Positions 27,291 through 34,545 of a stretch of DNA of 64,000 bases are shown in pieces. Position 1 is the first letter of the stretch. The number at the start of each line of letters is the position of its first letter. Below the pieces are notes generated by a model that searched no databases, had not been told where the DNA came from, and saw only the letters and a list, made by a program, of their open reading frames with translations. Position numbers and translations under genes: made by a program. This DNA is from Mycolicibacterium sp. YH-1 (GTDB lineage Bacteria; Actinomycetota; Actinomycetes; Mycobacteriales; Mycobacteriaceae): contig NZ_CP092915.1 in NCBI RefSeq assembly GCF_022557175.1, forward strand, positions 7,192,001 to 7,256,000, given 5' to 3'.

Positions 27291-28889
27291 CTACTGTTGT
27301 GCCAGCGACGGCGACCCGATTGGGTCATTCCGATCCAAAGTAGCTGTGATCGGGCTGGCCATCCCGGCGGGATCGACATCGACTGCCAAGTGCACCGGGG
27401 CGCGACCGCCGTCGGCGGCACCGGGCGCCGCGCCCGGCGCCTCGGGCGGGCCCTCGCCGTCCGCTTCCTGCTCCTCGAGGTTCTGCTCGACGTCGGGAAT
27501 GCCGTCGCCGTTCTCGTCCTCCTCGACGTCGGGGATCCCGTCGCCGTCGGTGTCGGTGGCAGCCGCCCTCGCGTCCTCGGCCTCCTTATCTGCCTCCTCC
27601 TTCGCGGCCTGCTCCTGCATGGCCTTCTGCACAGCAGACTGCACCAGCGAGGCGATCTGCGCGGCACTCATTCCCGCAGCGGCCGCGGCGGGCATGGCCC
27701 CGACCGCAGCACCCGGCAGACTGCTCAGCGGGGCCGCGAGACCGCCTGGTGCCGCGCCGCCACCCGACGCCGGCGACCCGGTGGCGACCGGCGACGTGGG
27801 CGTGGAGGCATCCGGGGGCTCCGGCGCGGATGGCATGTCAGCAGACTCCCTGTCACCCGATGACGTGCCGCCCGACGATGACCCGCCACCCGACCCCGTA
27901 CCTGAACCCGAACGACCGCCTGTGCCGGCGCCCTCGGGCTGCGTGCGGTCCGATCCGGATTCACCGGACGAGGAGTCCGTGTTCTTGTCACCCGTGTCCC
28001 CGTCACCAGGCGCATCGCCCTTCTCACCGCTGGGCGGCGGGGACGGGGGCGGAGTGTTCGGGTCGGGCGTCTTCTTCGACATGGTGGACCGCCCAGACCG
28101 CCCAGACCGCCCGGACCGCCCGGACCGCTCGCCGTACCGGCCAGCCGTCTGCGAAATCTCCGCGGCGTTGGAGCTGACCTGCTGCGTGAGCTCGGTGAGC
28201 TGCATCGTGCACGCGCCGAGCGCTTTGGTGACCGCGGCGATCTCCATCGCCAACGCCGCCCCCTGCCCGACGAACGGTGTGGCCGCGACGAGCATGGTGA
28301 CGAGCCCGACGTCGGCCAGCCAGTCGCTCTGGTCGTCGAGCACGGCGCGCGTCGCCGTGATCTGTCCCGCCTCACGGGCCAGCACCGCGTTGATCGACTG
28401 ATCCGAGGCCACCATCGCCTGAGTGCGGTCGATCTGGCGGGAGTTGCTGTCGGAGTAGGACTCCGAGCCACTGCCCCTCCAGGAGCCGTTCGGATACGCG
28501 CCCGCCAAGGTGTCGCGGGCACCGGCGAACCGGCTGGCGCCGGCACCAAAGCGCGCGCCGTCGTCGGGGCTGCCGACTCCGGTGGTGAGCTTCATTCCGG
28601 AGATGGTCATCTGGCCGCCGAACAGAATGGGCGTCTTGGCCCGCTTGAGGAACTTCTTGATCTCGGGGTTGGCGAGGAAGCGCAGCGCGTCATCGCCGTA
28701 CTCGGAGAGCTTGCGGCCCAGTCGCGCCAGCTCCGCCAACCGGCCGGCAGTGGAGAACCGCTGGAACAGGCTGCCGAGTCCCTTCACGCCACCCGCCAGT
28801 TTGTCGGCATTGCCGATGAGACCCTTGGCGGCTTTGCCGAGCTCGAATACGGCCGCACCCACGTCCTTGATGTCCCCGAGCAGGCTCAT
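27291..28889 (-). CDS. espE: ESX-1 secreted protein EspE with calcium-site-like repeats
   Basis: 532 residues, longer than M. tuberculosis EspE (402). The helical N-terminal half (MSLLGDIKDVGAAVFELG to about residue 260) is the conserved EspE part, with a hydrophobic stretch near 195-215. A serine-glycine-arginine repeat follows (near 255-267), then a Ser/Gly/Pro-rich linker. Near 443-466 two acidic repeats read DTDGDGIPDV and DENGDGIPDV, the pattern of thrombospondin type 3 or dockerin calcium loops. The C-terminal 70 residues are Ala/Pro/Glu rich and end in a short folded segment. EspE is the first gene of the minus-strand ESX-1 block, with aaggggat as ribosome site. Confidence 0.93.
   Translation of the reverse strand: MSLLGDIKDVGAAVFELGKAAKGLIGNADKLAGGVKGLGSLFQRFSTAGRLAELARLGRKLSEYGDDALRFLANPEIKKFLKRAKTPILFGGQMTISGMKLTTGVGSPDDGARFGAGASRFAGARDTLAGAYPNGSWRGSGSESYSDSNSRQIDRTQAMVASDQSINAVLAREAGQITATRAVLDDQSDWLADVGLVTMLVAATPFVGQGAALAMEIAAVTKALGACTMQLTELTQQVSSNAAEISQTAGRYGERSGRSGRSGRSGRSTMSKKTPDPNTPPPSPPPSGEKGDAPGDGDTGDKNTDSSSGESGSDRTQPEGAGTGGRSGSGTGSGGGSSSGGTSSGDRESADMPSAPEPPDASTPTSPVATGSPASGGGAAPGGLAAPLSSLPGAAVGAMPAAAAAGMSAAQIASLVQSAVQKAMQEQAAKEEADKEAEDARAAATDTDGDGIPDVEEDENGDGIPDVEQNLEEQEADGEGPPEAPGAAPGAADGGRAPVHLAVDVDPAGMASPITATLDRNDPIGSPSLAQQ
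28087..28131 (-). repeat. Nine-base tandem repeat inside espE
   Basis: Five units of GACCGCCCA/G run head to tail and encode Ser-Gly-Arg triplets in EspE on the minus strand. Units one and two, and three and four, are identical, which suggests recent copying. Confidence 0.85.
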
Positions 28890-29259
28890 TTACCCAATCC
28901 CCTTCGCCGGCTGCGACGTTACCAGCGGATTCGGGTCCCAAAACGCACCAATTTTCGACACAGTGATGCGCCCATTGGGTCGGTGAACAGGCCTTATCCT
29001 GCTTCACCGCGGGCCGGGGTCGCGGCGTCGTCCCGCATCGCCGCGCCGCGCCCCGGCATCGGCGCATGCTGACCTCACCCGGTCCCAGGACCGTGGATCG
29101 GAGATCTCGGGCTCGACAAGGCGGCCGCTGACGTCGATCACGTGTTTGCTGACGACCCTCGCCGGCCCCGTGCTGACGCGCCCCCGGCACGCCGTGGTTG
29201 ATACTTGAGACCAAGGCCGACAGTCGCGTCGTCGGATGTTCGAAGGGAGACCTGCTGAC
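28890..29259. promoter_or_regulatory. Divergent regulatory region between espE and the EspI-like ATPase
   Basis: This 370-base gap has no convincing gene. It must carry the promoter of the whole minus-strand ESX-1 block and that of the plus-strand ATPase. For the plus side GATACT at about 29205-29210 is the best -10-like match. On the minus side GGATAA near 28995 is possible. Neither has a clear -35, so activators such as WhiB6 or PhoP may be required (inference). Confidence 0.4.
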
Positions 29260-30804
29260 GTGAACGACCGCGACGATGATCTGCGCAGACAACTCGGGTG
29301 GACCGGGCCAGAGGAAACCGACTACGAGCCCACCCCCGTCGAGCCGACGTTCACCCCGGCGGCCACACCACTTCCCACCCGGCCGCCGGTCGACTTCGTG
29401 GCGCCGAGCGACCCCCAGGAACCGAGTGACGAACCCGTACTCCCCGGCCCGCAGCCCCCGCGCGAGCCGCAGGCCGAACCCCCATCCGGCGGCGCCCATC
29501 AGCAGCGCCCCCGCTACGCCCCGCCGTCGGGGCTGGCCCGCGACACCGCCCAGCCGCCGCGCGAGAGCCCTCGGCGCGATGCACCGCAACGCGAATCGAA
29601 TCCCCGTGACACAGGCCAGTTCCCCGCGGTGAGCCGTCCAGACAACCCCCAGCAATGGGGTCAGCAGTGGGGTCCGCAGCCCGGCTGGCCGCAGCAGCCT
29701 CCCCCACCCGCACCTCCGCCGCCACCCCAACCACCCGCTCCCCCGCGCGGACCGCACAACCAGGGACAGCACAACCCCGGGCCGCCGACCGCCCCCTGGC
29801 CGGCCCCGAACTTCGGGCCCGACACCCGCGTCATGCCACCCTCACCGACGGGCTCCTACGCCGATCGGATTCGCGCCGACGACCTGGTCCCCACCAAGCA
29901 GCCGCCACCCACCCGAGGCTGGCGGCTGGCGGTCTTCCGCGCGACGTTCGGGCTGGTCAACCTGGGCCAGTCACCCGAGGAGATCCGCGAGGCGGAACTC
30001 GAGGCGCGGATTCGCGGCGTCCTGCGCGGTCACTACAAGATCGGTGTGATGGGCAAGGGCGGCGTCGGCAAGACCACGATGTCGGCCAGCATCGGTTCGA
30101 TATTCGCCGAACTGCGCCAGGACGACCGCGTCGTCGCGATCGACGCCGACACCGCGTTCGGCAAGCTGGGCAGTCGGGTGGATCCGAAGGCCATGGGCTC
30201 GTACTGGGAGCTGGCAGCCGATCAGCACCTCGAGACGTTCGCCGACGTGCGCAGCCGCGTCGGCAACAACGCCGCGGGACTGTTCGTCCTCGCCGGTGAG
30301 GGCAGCCCGGCACGCAGGCGTGTGCTCGATCCGGCGATCTACCGCGAGGCCACCGCGCGCCTGGACCGGTACTTCACCATCTCGATCGTCGACTGCAGTT
30401 CCACCATGGACGCCCCCGTCACGCAGGAGGTGTTGCGGGATCTCGACGCACTGATCGTGGTGTCGTCCCCCTGGGTCGACGGTGCGGCCGCCGCGGGCCA
30501 GACCCTGGACTGGCTGGCCAACCGCGGCCTGACCGGGCTGCTGCAACGCACCGTCGTCGTCCTCAACGACTCGGATGGCCACGCCGACAAGCGAACCCGC
30601 GCGATTCTGGCACAGCAGTTCGCCGGTCAGGGCCAGGTGGTCGTGGAGGTGCCCTTCGACGGCCACCTCCGTCCGGGTGGAGTCATCGAGCGAACCGCCG
30701 AGATGTCGCCCGCCACCCGCCGCAAGATCATCGAGATCGCGGCGGCACTGGCCGCGCACTTCCCCGCCAACGACGACCGGGAACGCACGCGCGACCGCTA
30801 CTGA
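29260..30804 (+). CDS. EspI-like ParA/MinD-family ATPase with proline-rich N-terminus
   Basis: 514 residues. Residues 1-215 are Pro/Gln/Arg-rich and disordered. The linker RGWRLAVFRATFGLVNLGQSPEE resembles the EspI linker in layout. The ParA/MinD domain follows with Walker A GKGGVGKTT (265-273), VVAIDADTAFG and VVSSPWVDGAA. Proteins of this group occur near several ESX loci; a role in ESX-1 assembly or positioning is inferred. The GTG at 29260 has agggaga at 29244-29250; ATG 29236 is possible. The stop is three bases from the convergent regulator gene. Confidence 0.85.
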   Translation: MNDRDDDLRRQLGWTGPEETDYEPTPVEPTFTPAATPLPTRPPVDFVAPSDPQEPSDEPVLPGPQPPREPQAEPPSGGAHQQRPRYAPPSGLARDTAQPPRESPRRDAPQRESNPRDTGQFPAVSRPDNPQQWGQQWGPQPGWPQQPPPPAPPPPPQPPAPPRGPHNQGQHNPGPPTAPWPAPNFGPDTRVMPPSPTGSYADRIRADDLVPTKQPPPTRGWRLAVFRATFGLVNLGQSPEEIREAELEARIRGVLRGHYKIGVMGKGGVGKTTMSASIGSIFAELRQDDRVVAIDADTAFGKLGSRVDPKAMGSYWELAADQHLETFADVRSRVGNNAAGLFVLAGEGSPARRRVLDPAIYREATARLDRYFTISIVDCSSTMDAPVTQEVLRDLDALIVVSSPWVDGAAAAGQTLDWLANRGLTGLLQRTVVVLNDSDGHADKRTRAILAQQFAGQGQVVVEVPFDGHLRPGGVIERTAEMSPATRRKIIEIAAALAAHFPANDDRERTRDRY

Positions 30805-30807
30805 CGT

Positions 30808-31560
30808 TCAGCGCCAGTCGATTTGGTCGATGAGCGCCTCGACAAGGCGTGCGATGTCGGGCGGCACAGGCTGACCGGCCTCCGCGGCGACGATCACGTC
30901 CTCGGCGACCCCGGCCGCCTGCGCGGTCTCCGCGATGGTGAGGTTGGCGCGCCGCCTGGCCGCGTACAGCCGCTGCCCCAGCGTCGCGGTGGGCGATGTC
31001 GCGCTCAGGACCGTGAGCTCGTCGATCTGCCGCCGGACCATGCTCAGCGCCCGCAGCAGGGGCGGGGTCACCCGACCGATGCGTGCCGCGCGGGCGGCGA
31101 CCGCCTCCAACTGACGCAGATCCGCCAGGATCGCGGTGACCCGCGGGGTGAAGTCGGCGTTCTCAGGCGGCGGCAGCGCCCCGATGGTGCTGCCCAGGGT
31201 GTGGACCGCCGCGTCGACCGCCTGCGCGATGAGCGATACCTCGTCGCCGCCTGGCTGCTGCGGCTCGAGCTGGCGCTGTGGTTCGGTGGATACCGGGCCA
31301 CCCTGTCGGATGCGGGCGATGGTCCCTGGCGACCACTGCAGGATCTCCTCGAGCTTCGCGCGCGTCTTCTCCCGCGGCCAGCTTCTGCCCTTCTCGAACG
31401 CGATCAACGCACCGGCGTTCATGATCCCGTCGGCGGCGAGGCTGCGTTGGCTGATATCGAGTTCTCGGCGCCGGGCGGCGGCGGCGGCACCGGCGCGCGC
31501 CATCCCCGGATCGACATCCGCGGCGTCGTCGGGTGCGACACCTGAGTCGACGGGGACCAA
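30808..31560 (-). CDS. Regulator-like protein with two XRE-type helix-turn-helix regions
   Basis: About 250 residues. HTH 1 (about 20-85) reads ARRRELDISQRSLAADG, then ALIAFEKGRSWP and ILQWSPGTI. A helical middle part spans 110-180. HTH 2 (about 193-248) reads LGQRLYAARRRANLTIAE and TAQAAGVAEDVIVAAEAG. It is a clear paralogue of the C-terminal part of the FHA protein at 39181 (for example KGRSWP against GGRHWP, and SLGQRL-type second repeats). The start is uncertain: TTG 31560 follows ggggaaaggg, while ATG 31503 would remove 19 residues. It is divergent from whiB6 with its own promoter, so a role in ESX-1 control is an attractive inference. Confidence 0.8.
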   Translation of the reverse strand: MVPVDSGVAPDDAADVDPGMARAGAAAAARRRELDISQRSLAADGIMNAGALIAFEKGRSWPREKTRAKLEEILQWSPGTIARIRQGGPVSTEPQRQLEPQQPGGDEVSLIAQAVDAAVHTLGSTIGALPPPENADFTPRVTAILADLRQLEAVAARAARIGRVTPPLLRALSMVRRQIDELTVLSATSPTATLGQRLYAARRRANLTIAETAQAAGVAEDVIVAAEAGQPVPPDIARLVEALIDQIDWR

Positions 31561-31647
31561 CTGCGTGCCCTTTCCCCTACATGTGGGGCGGCCAGCCGTT
31601 CCGCTGCACCGCTACGTCTTGAACCACTTTAGCCGGATCGCCCGGCG

Positions 31648-31677
31648 TTTATAACCGTTGCGAGGAAACAGTTACAA
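31648..31677 (-). promoter_or_regulatory. Promoter of the two-HTH regulator
   Basis: On the minus strand TTGTAA (31677-31672) and TATAAA (31653-31648) are separated by 18 bases. This is a good housekeeping-type promoter and would give an mRNA with a leader of about 80 bases. Confidence 0.6.
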
Positions 31678-31770
31678 CCATGTCATTGCTTCGACTATCG
31701 GCAACCCACGCGTCCAGAGCGGCGACTTTCCCACCTAGATCGCCTGCCCTGACGTGGTCTTTCCACGATT

Positions 31771-31834
31771 CCGTAGCGCCGCAGCGGTTCATTTGACGCT
31801 AACTGTTGCATCGCTACGGTTCCTGCGATACATT
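31771..31834 (+). promoter_or_regulatory. whiB6 promoter with an inverted repeat
   Basis: TTGCAT (31806-31811) and TACATT (31829-31834) are spaced by 17 bases. A second possible pair is TTGACG (31793-31798) and TACGGT (31815-31820) with 16 bases. The perfect inverted repeat CCGTAGCG (31771-31778) and CGCTACGG (31812-31819) frames this region and overlaps the core promoter, so it is a candidate operator. The full gap 31561-31881 holds no other gene. Confidence 0.55.
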
Positions 31835-31881
31835 TCTCTCCATCGCGCCCGAACGACCGGCGCAAGACCTGAGGAGAACCA

Positions 31882-32172
31882 ATGAACGCAGTGGGCCTGG
31901 ACGGACTCCCCGTCGGTGAGTGCACACGCGATCCCGAGCGGTGGGTGACCACGGCCGACGAGGACGCCAAGACCATCTGCCGGCTGTGCCCGCGCCGGTG
32001 GGCCTGCGCCCGCGACGCGGTCGAGCTGCCGCGGGCCGAGGGCCTGTGGGCTGGCGTGGTCATCCCGGAGGCCGGCCGCGGCCGCACGTTCGCGCTGCGC
32101 CAACTGCGGTCACTGGCCGAACAGAACGGCTACACCGTTCGCGCCCGACGGGTCTTCCTGGAATCCGCATGA
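31882..32172 (+). CDS. whiB6: WhiB6, iron-sulfur regulator of ESX-1
   Basis: 96 residues (M. tuberculosis WhiB6 is 116; the difference is at the N-terminus). Four cysteines at 14, 33, 36 and 42 form the [4Fe-4S] site in the order C-x18-C-x2-C-x5-C (CRLCPRRWAC). The turn GLWAGVVIPE replaces the usual GVWGG, and the rest (FALRQLRSLAE, NGY) matches WhiB6. WhiB6 responds to redox stress and NO and controls ESX-1 genes together with PhoP and EspR. Ribosome site tgaggagaa upstream of the ATG. Confidence 0.94.
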   Translation: MNAVGLDGLPVGECTRDPERWVTTADEDAKTICRLCPRRWACARDAVELPRAEGLWAGVVIPEAGRGRTFALRQLRSLAEQNGYTVRARRVFLESA

Positions 32173-32271
32173 CAGACCGCCTCGCTGCCGCTTTTCGAGG
32201 GGACGGCAGCGGGGCGACGCCGACTCGGGCGGGTCAGGAACAATCGGGCGCCGGACACCGTTAACATCATC

Positions 32272-32392
32272 GACAGTGCCGGACATGCCCCGGGTACCAC
32301 CCCTTAAGTCGCCTAGAGCGACCAACTGCCGAGAGGCGCCATGACGGCACTGTCCTAGAGCCGCCGACGCATTAGCGTCGGCGGCTCTGTTC
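32272..32392 (+). ncRNA. Structured RNA candidate downstream of whiB6
   Basis: The ends pair: GACAGTGCCG (32272-32281) with CGGCACTGTC (32345-32354), ten perfect pairs, extended by CATG (32284-32287) with CATG (32340-32343). Inside are a hairpin GTCGC-ctaga-GCGAC (32308-32322), a small GCC-gaga-GGC hairpin and an exposed C-rich segment (ACCACCCCTT, about 32296-32305). A terminator hairpin follows. A -10 (TAACAT, 32262-32267) places transcription start at about 32272-32274, exactly at the closing stem. No convincing reading frame is present. The C-rich loop could pair with ribosome sites, as proposed for other actinobacterial RNAs. It does not match 6C, Ms1 or SRP RNA as I know them. Confidence 0.65.
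32358..32387 (+). terminator. Perfect intrinsic terminator of the RNA candidate
   Basis: GAGCCGCCGACGC (32358-32370), loop ATTA, GCGTCGGCGGCTC (32375-32387): thirteen perfect pairs followed by a T-containing tail (tgttcgtct) on the plus strand only. Confidence 0.85.
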
Positions 32393-32430
32393 GTCTCACC
32401 TACGCGAAGCGCGCCCACCACGACGTCTGT

Positions 32431-32496
32431 CAACCTGTGGATGGATTCCCAACCTGTGGATGAGTTCCGCACCCTGTCGGCGTGGGCTCCTAGCGT
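32431..32496 (+). promoter_or_regulatory. Tandem 19-base repeat and leaderless promoter of the EVE gene
   Basis: Two adjacent 19-base copies (32431-32449 and 32450-32468) share CAACCTGTGGATG. Read on the other strand, TCATCCACA in the second copy differs at one base from the DnaA box TTATCCACA. TAGCGT (32491-32496) lies six bases before the ATG at 32503, fitting a leaderless transcript, and the repeats sit just upstream of the -35 area. The rest of the gap 32173-32502 holds the RNA candidate. Confidence 0.5.
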
Positions 32497-32502
32497 GGGC
32501 GC

Positions 32503-32916
32503 ATGACGTACTGGATCAACACCGTCAGCCGCGGCCACGTGCTGCGCGGGGTGGCAGGCGGATTCACTCAGGCCAATCACGGCAAGCCCCACATGCTGAG
32601 GCGGATGGCGAGGGATGACTGGATCGCCTTCTACTCCCCCAAGACCGACTATCCCGACGGGGCTCCGCTGCAGGCGTTCACCGCCATCGGTCAGGTCACC
32701 GACGACGAGGTTTACCAGGAGGACTTCGACCCGCAGTTCCAGCCCTGGCGCCGACGCATGCGGTTCCTGCCGTGTGAGGAGACACCCATTCGCCCGCTGC
32801 TCGACGACCTGGACTTCGTCGTGGACAAGTCGCGCTGGGGTTACCGCTTCCGGTCGGGCGTCTTTGAAATCGACGAGCACGACTTCGGCGTCATCCGTTC
32901 GGCAATGACGGGCTGA
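32503..32916 (+). CDS. EVE-domain (UPF0310) protein
   Basis: 137 residues, a single EVE domain of the PUA-like fold: TYWINTVSRGHVLRGVAGGF, KPHMLRRMARDDWIAFYSP, then QAFTAIGQVTDDE and RRMRFLP. EVE domains bind modified bases in DNA or RNA; the ligand here is unknown. The likely mRNA is leaderless. It stands upstream of a pirin gene with its own promoter. Confidence 0.88.
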   Translation: MTYWINTVSRGHVLRGVAGGFTQANHGKPHMLRRMARDDWIAFYSPKTDYPDGAPLQAFTAIGQVTDDEVYQEDFDPQFQPWRRRMRFLPCEETPIRPLLDDLDFVVDKSRWGYRFRSGVFEIDEHDFGVIRSAMTG

Positions 32917-32946
32917 CGTCGGCCACCCGGGGATAGTGTGGGTGCG

Positions 32947-33918
32947 GTGAGCAATACCGAGATCGCTCCTGACGAAGTGGCCTGCGGCCCTTCACCGTTC
33001 AGCGGCGTCCTGCACCCGCGCGACGTGCCCCTCGGAGGGCCCCGCGGCATCCTGGTACGACGGACCCTGCCGCAACGCGACCTGTCGATGATCGGCGCGT
33101 GGTGCTTCGCCGATCACTACGGCCCACATGACGTCGCCGCTGGAAGTGGAATGAACGTCGCGCCGCATCCGCACACCGGCCTGCAGACCGTGAGCTGGTT
33201 GTTCAGCGGCGAGATCGAGCACCGCGACAGCGCGGGTGTGCACGCCTACGTCCGGCCAGGCGAGCTGAACCTGATGACCGCGGGCGCGGGCATCTGCCAC
33301 TCGGAGGTGTCGACACCGGGCACCCGCACTCTGCACGGGGTGCAGCTGTGGGTGGCCCTGCCCGACGCCGACCGAGACACGGCCCGCGACTTCGCCCACT
33401 ACGTGCCCGCGGCGCGCGAGGTGGGCGACGCGGTGGTGCGCGTCTTCCTCGGAGAGCTGGTCGGCGAACGCTCGCCCGTCCACACCTTCACTCCCCTGCT
33501 GGGCGCGCAGGTCGACCTCCCGCCGCAGACGTCGATCGCTCTCGCCGTCGACCGCGACTTCGAGCACGGCGTGCTTCTCGATCAGGGCGTCGTCGACGTA
33601 CACGGCGACGTGCTGGGCATCGGCGACCTCTGGTACCAGGCGCCGGGCTGCGACCGCATTGAGCTGATCAACAGTGGCGCGCAGCCGGCCCGCGTCGTGC
33701 TGCTGGGAGGCACCCCGTTCCCCGAGCAACTCGTCATGTGGTGGAACTTCGTCGGGCGCAGTCACGACGAGATCGTCCAGTTCCGGACCCAGTGGCAGGA
33801 TCAGGACGAGCGGTTCGGTGCGGTGACCGGCTACCCCGGCGCCCGCCTCCCCGCGCCACCCATGCCGGGCGGCAGACTGCAGCCCCGCGCGAACCGCACC
33901 CACCGAGGAGCACCTTGA
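32947..33918 (+). CDS. Pirin-family cupin protein
   Basis: 323 residues. Two cupin barrels; the first has the metal ligands HPHTG and ICHSEV (His-x-His and His-x-Glu), with the pirin start GGPRGILVRRTLPQRDLSMIG. Bacterial pirins are quercetinases or regulators; the real substrate is unknown. GTG 32947 was chosen because TAGTGT (32934-32939) lies seven bases upstream, as in neighbouring leaderless genes; GTG 32938 is an alternative. The stop overlaps the next start. Confidence 0.9.
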   Translation: MSNTEIAPDEVACGPSPFSGVLHPRDVPLGGPRGILVRRTLPQRDLSMIGAWCFADHYGPHDVAAGSGMNVAPHPHTGLQTVSWLFSGEIEHRDSAGVHAYVRPGELNLMTAGAGICHSEVSTPGTRTLHGVQLWVALPDADRDTARDFAHYVPAAREVGDAVVRVFLGELVGERSPVHTFTPLLGAQVDLPPQTSIALAVDRDFEHGVLLDQGVVDVHGDVLGIGDLWYQAPGCDRIELINSGAQPARVVLLGGTPFPEQLVMWWNFVGRSHDEIVQFRTQWQDQDERFGAVTGYPGARLPAPPMPGGRLQPRANRTHRGAP

Positions 33919-34226
33919 CCACCGAGATCACCACCGACAAGACCGGCGCTCCGACCACCGTCACGGAGGAGCCCGGGCGGTTCGTCATCTCGGTGGACGG
34001 CCGCGCCGTGGGCCTTGCAGACTTCCAGGACATCGACGGCCGCCGCGTGTTCCCCCACACCGAGGTCCAGCCGAGTTTCGAAGGGCGCGGTCTCGCAACG
34101 ATTCTCGTCGCCGAAGCACTCCGAGTCACCCGGGCTGCGGGTCTGCGCATCGTGCCCACGTGCTCGATGGTGGCCGGCTACATCGACAAGAACCCCGAGT
34201 TCGCCGACATCACCGATCCGGTCTAA
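33915..34226 (+). CDS. Small GNAT-type N-acetyltransferase (YjdJ-like)
   Basis: 103 residues. A short GNAT fold: RFVISVDGRAVGLADF, then PHTEVQPSFEGRGLATILVAEAL (acetyl-CoA loop EGRGLA) and PTCSMVAGYIDKNPEFAD. The TTG start overlaps the pirin stop (TTGA) and has cgaggag directly upstream. The two proteins are probably coupled. The acetyl acceptor is unknown. Confidence 0.87.
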   Translation: MTTEITTDKTGAPTTVTEEPGRFVISVDGRAVGLADFQDIDGRRVFPHTEVQPSFEGRGLATILVAEALRVTRAAGLRIVPTCSMVAGYIDKNPEFADITDPV

Positions 34227-34364
34227 CCGACGTGGTCGCAGCTGTCCAACAGCACTGCCGACCGCCCAACTTGCGGTAGATCAACACGTGAGCGCGGCCG
34301 AGAGCGGGGCCGAGCCGTTTGCGTCGTAGTACCGTACCGGTACCACCAGACGAGGGGACGTGGG

Positions 34365-34505
34365 GTGCCTGCACTGAACATCGGGTTCTCAGACGATGCA
34401 AGGGCGGTTGGCGAAAACGACTTGCCGGCCACCAATGAGGTCCTCTTCGCCAATACGTTCACCGGGGAACACGTCTCGGCTCGCCTATCCTCGTTTGCCG
34501 AGTGA
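34365..34505 (+). CDS. Possible 46-residue small protein
   Basis: GTG 34365 follows gagggg at 34352-34357 and reads VPALNIGFSDDARAVGENDL and further to a TGA just before the lipoprotein gene. Codons are normal for this genome and a TAGTAC -10-like sequence lies at 34326-34331, next to the near-palindrome GTACCGTACCGGTAC. No family, signal or helix was recognised. It could be a leader peptide or chance. Confidence 0.3.
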   Translation: MPALNIGFSDDARAVGENDLPATNEVLFANTFTGEHVSARLSSFAE

Positions 34506-34545
34506 GGCCATGGGTTCCGACCAGACGACAAGGGGACGTCTCGCG

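Noticed and set aside
28087..28131. Short direct repeats that might be a CRISPR array
   Set aside because: Nine-base in-frame units without spacers, inside espE.
32296..32322. Match to the actinobacterial 6C RNA
   Set aside because: The C-run is four, not six or more, and the two-hairpin 6C layout is absent.
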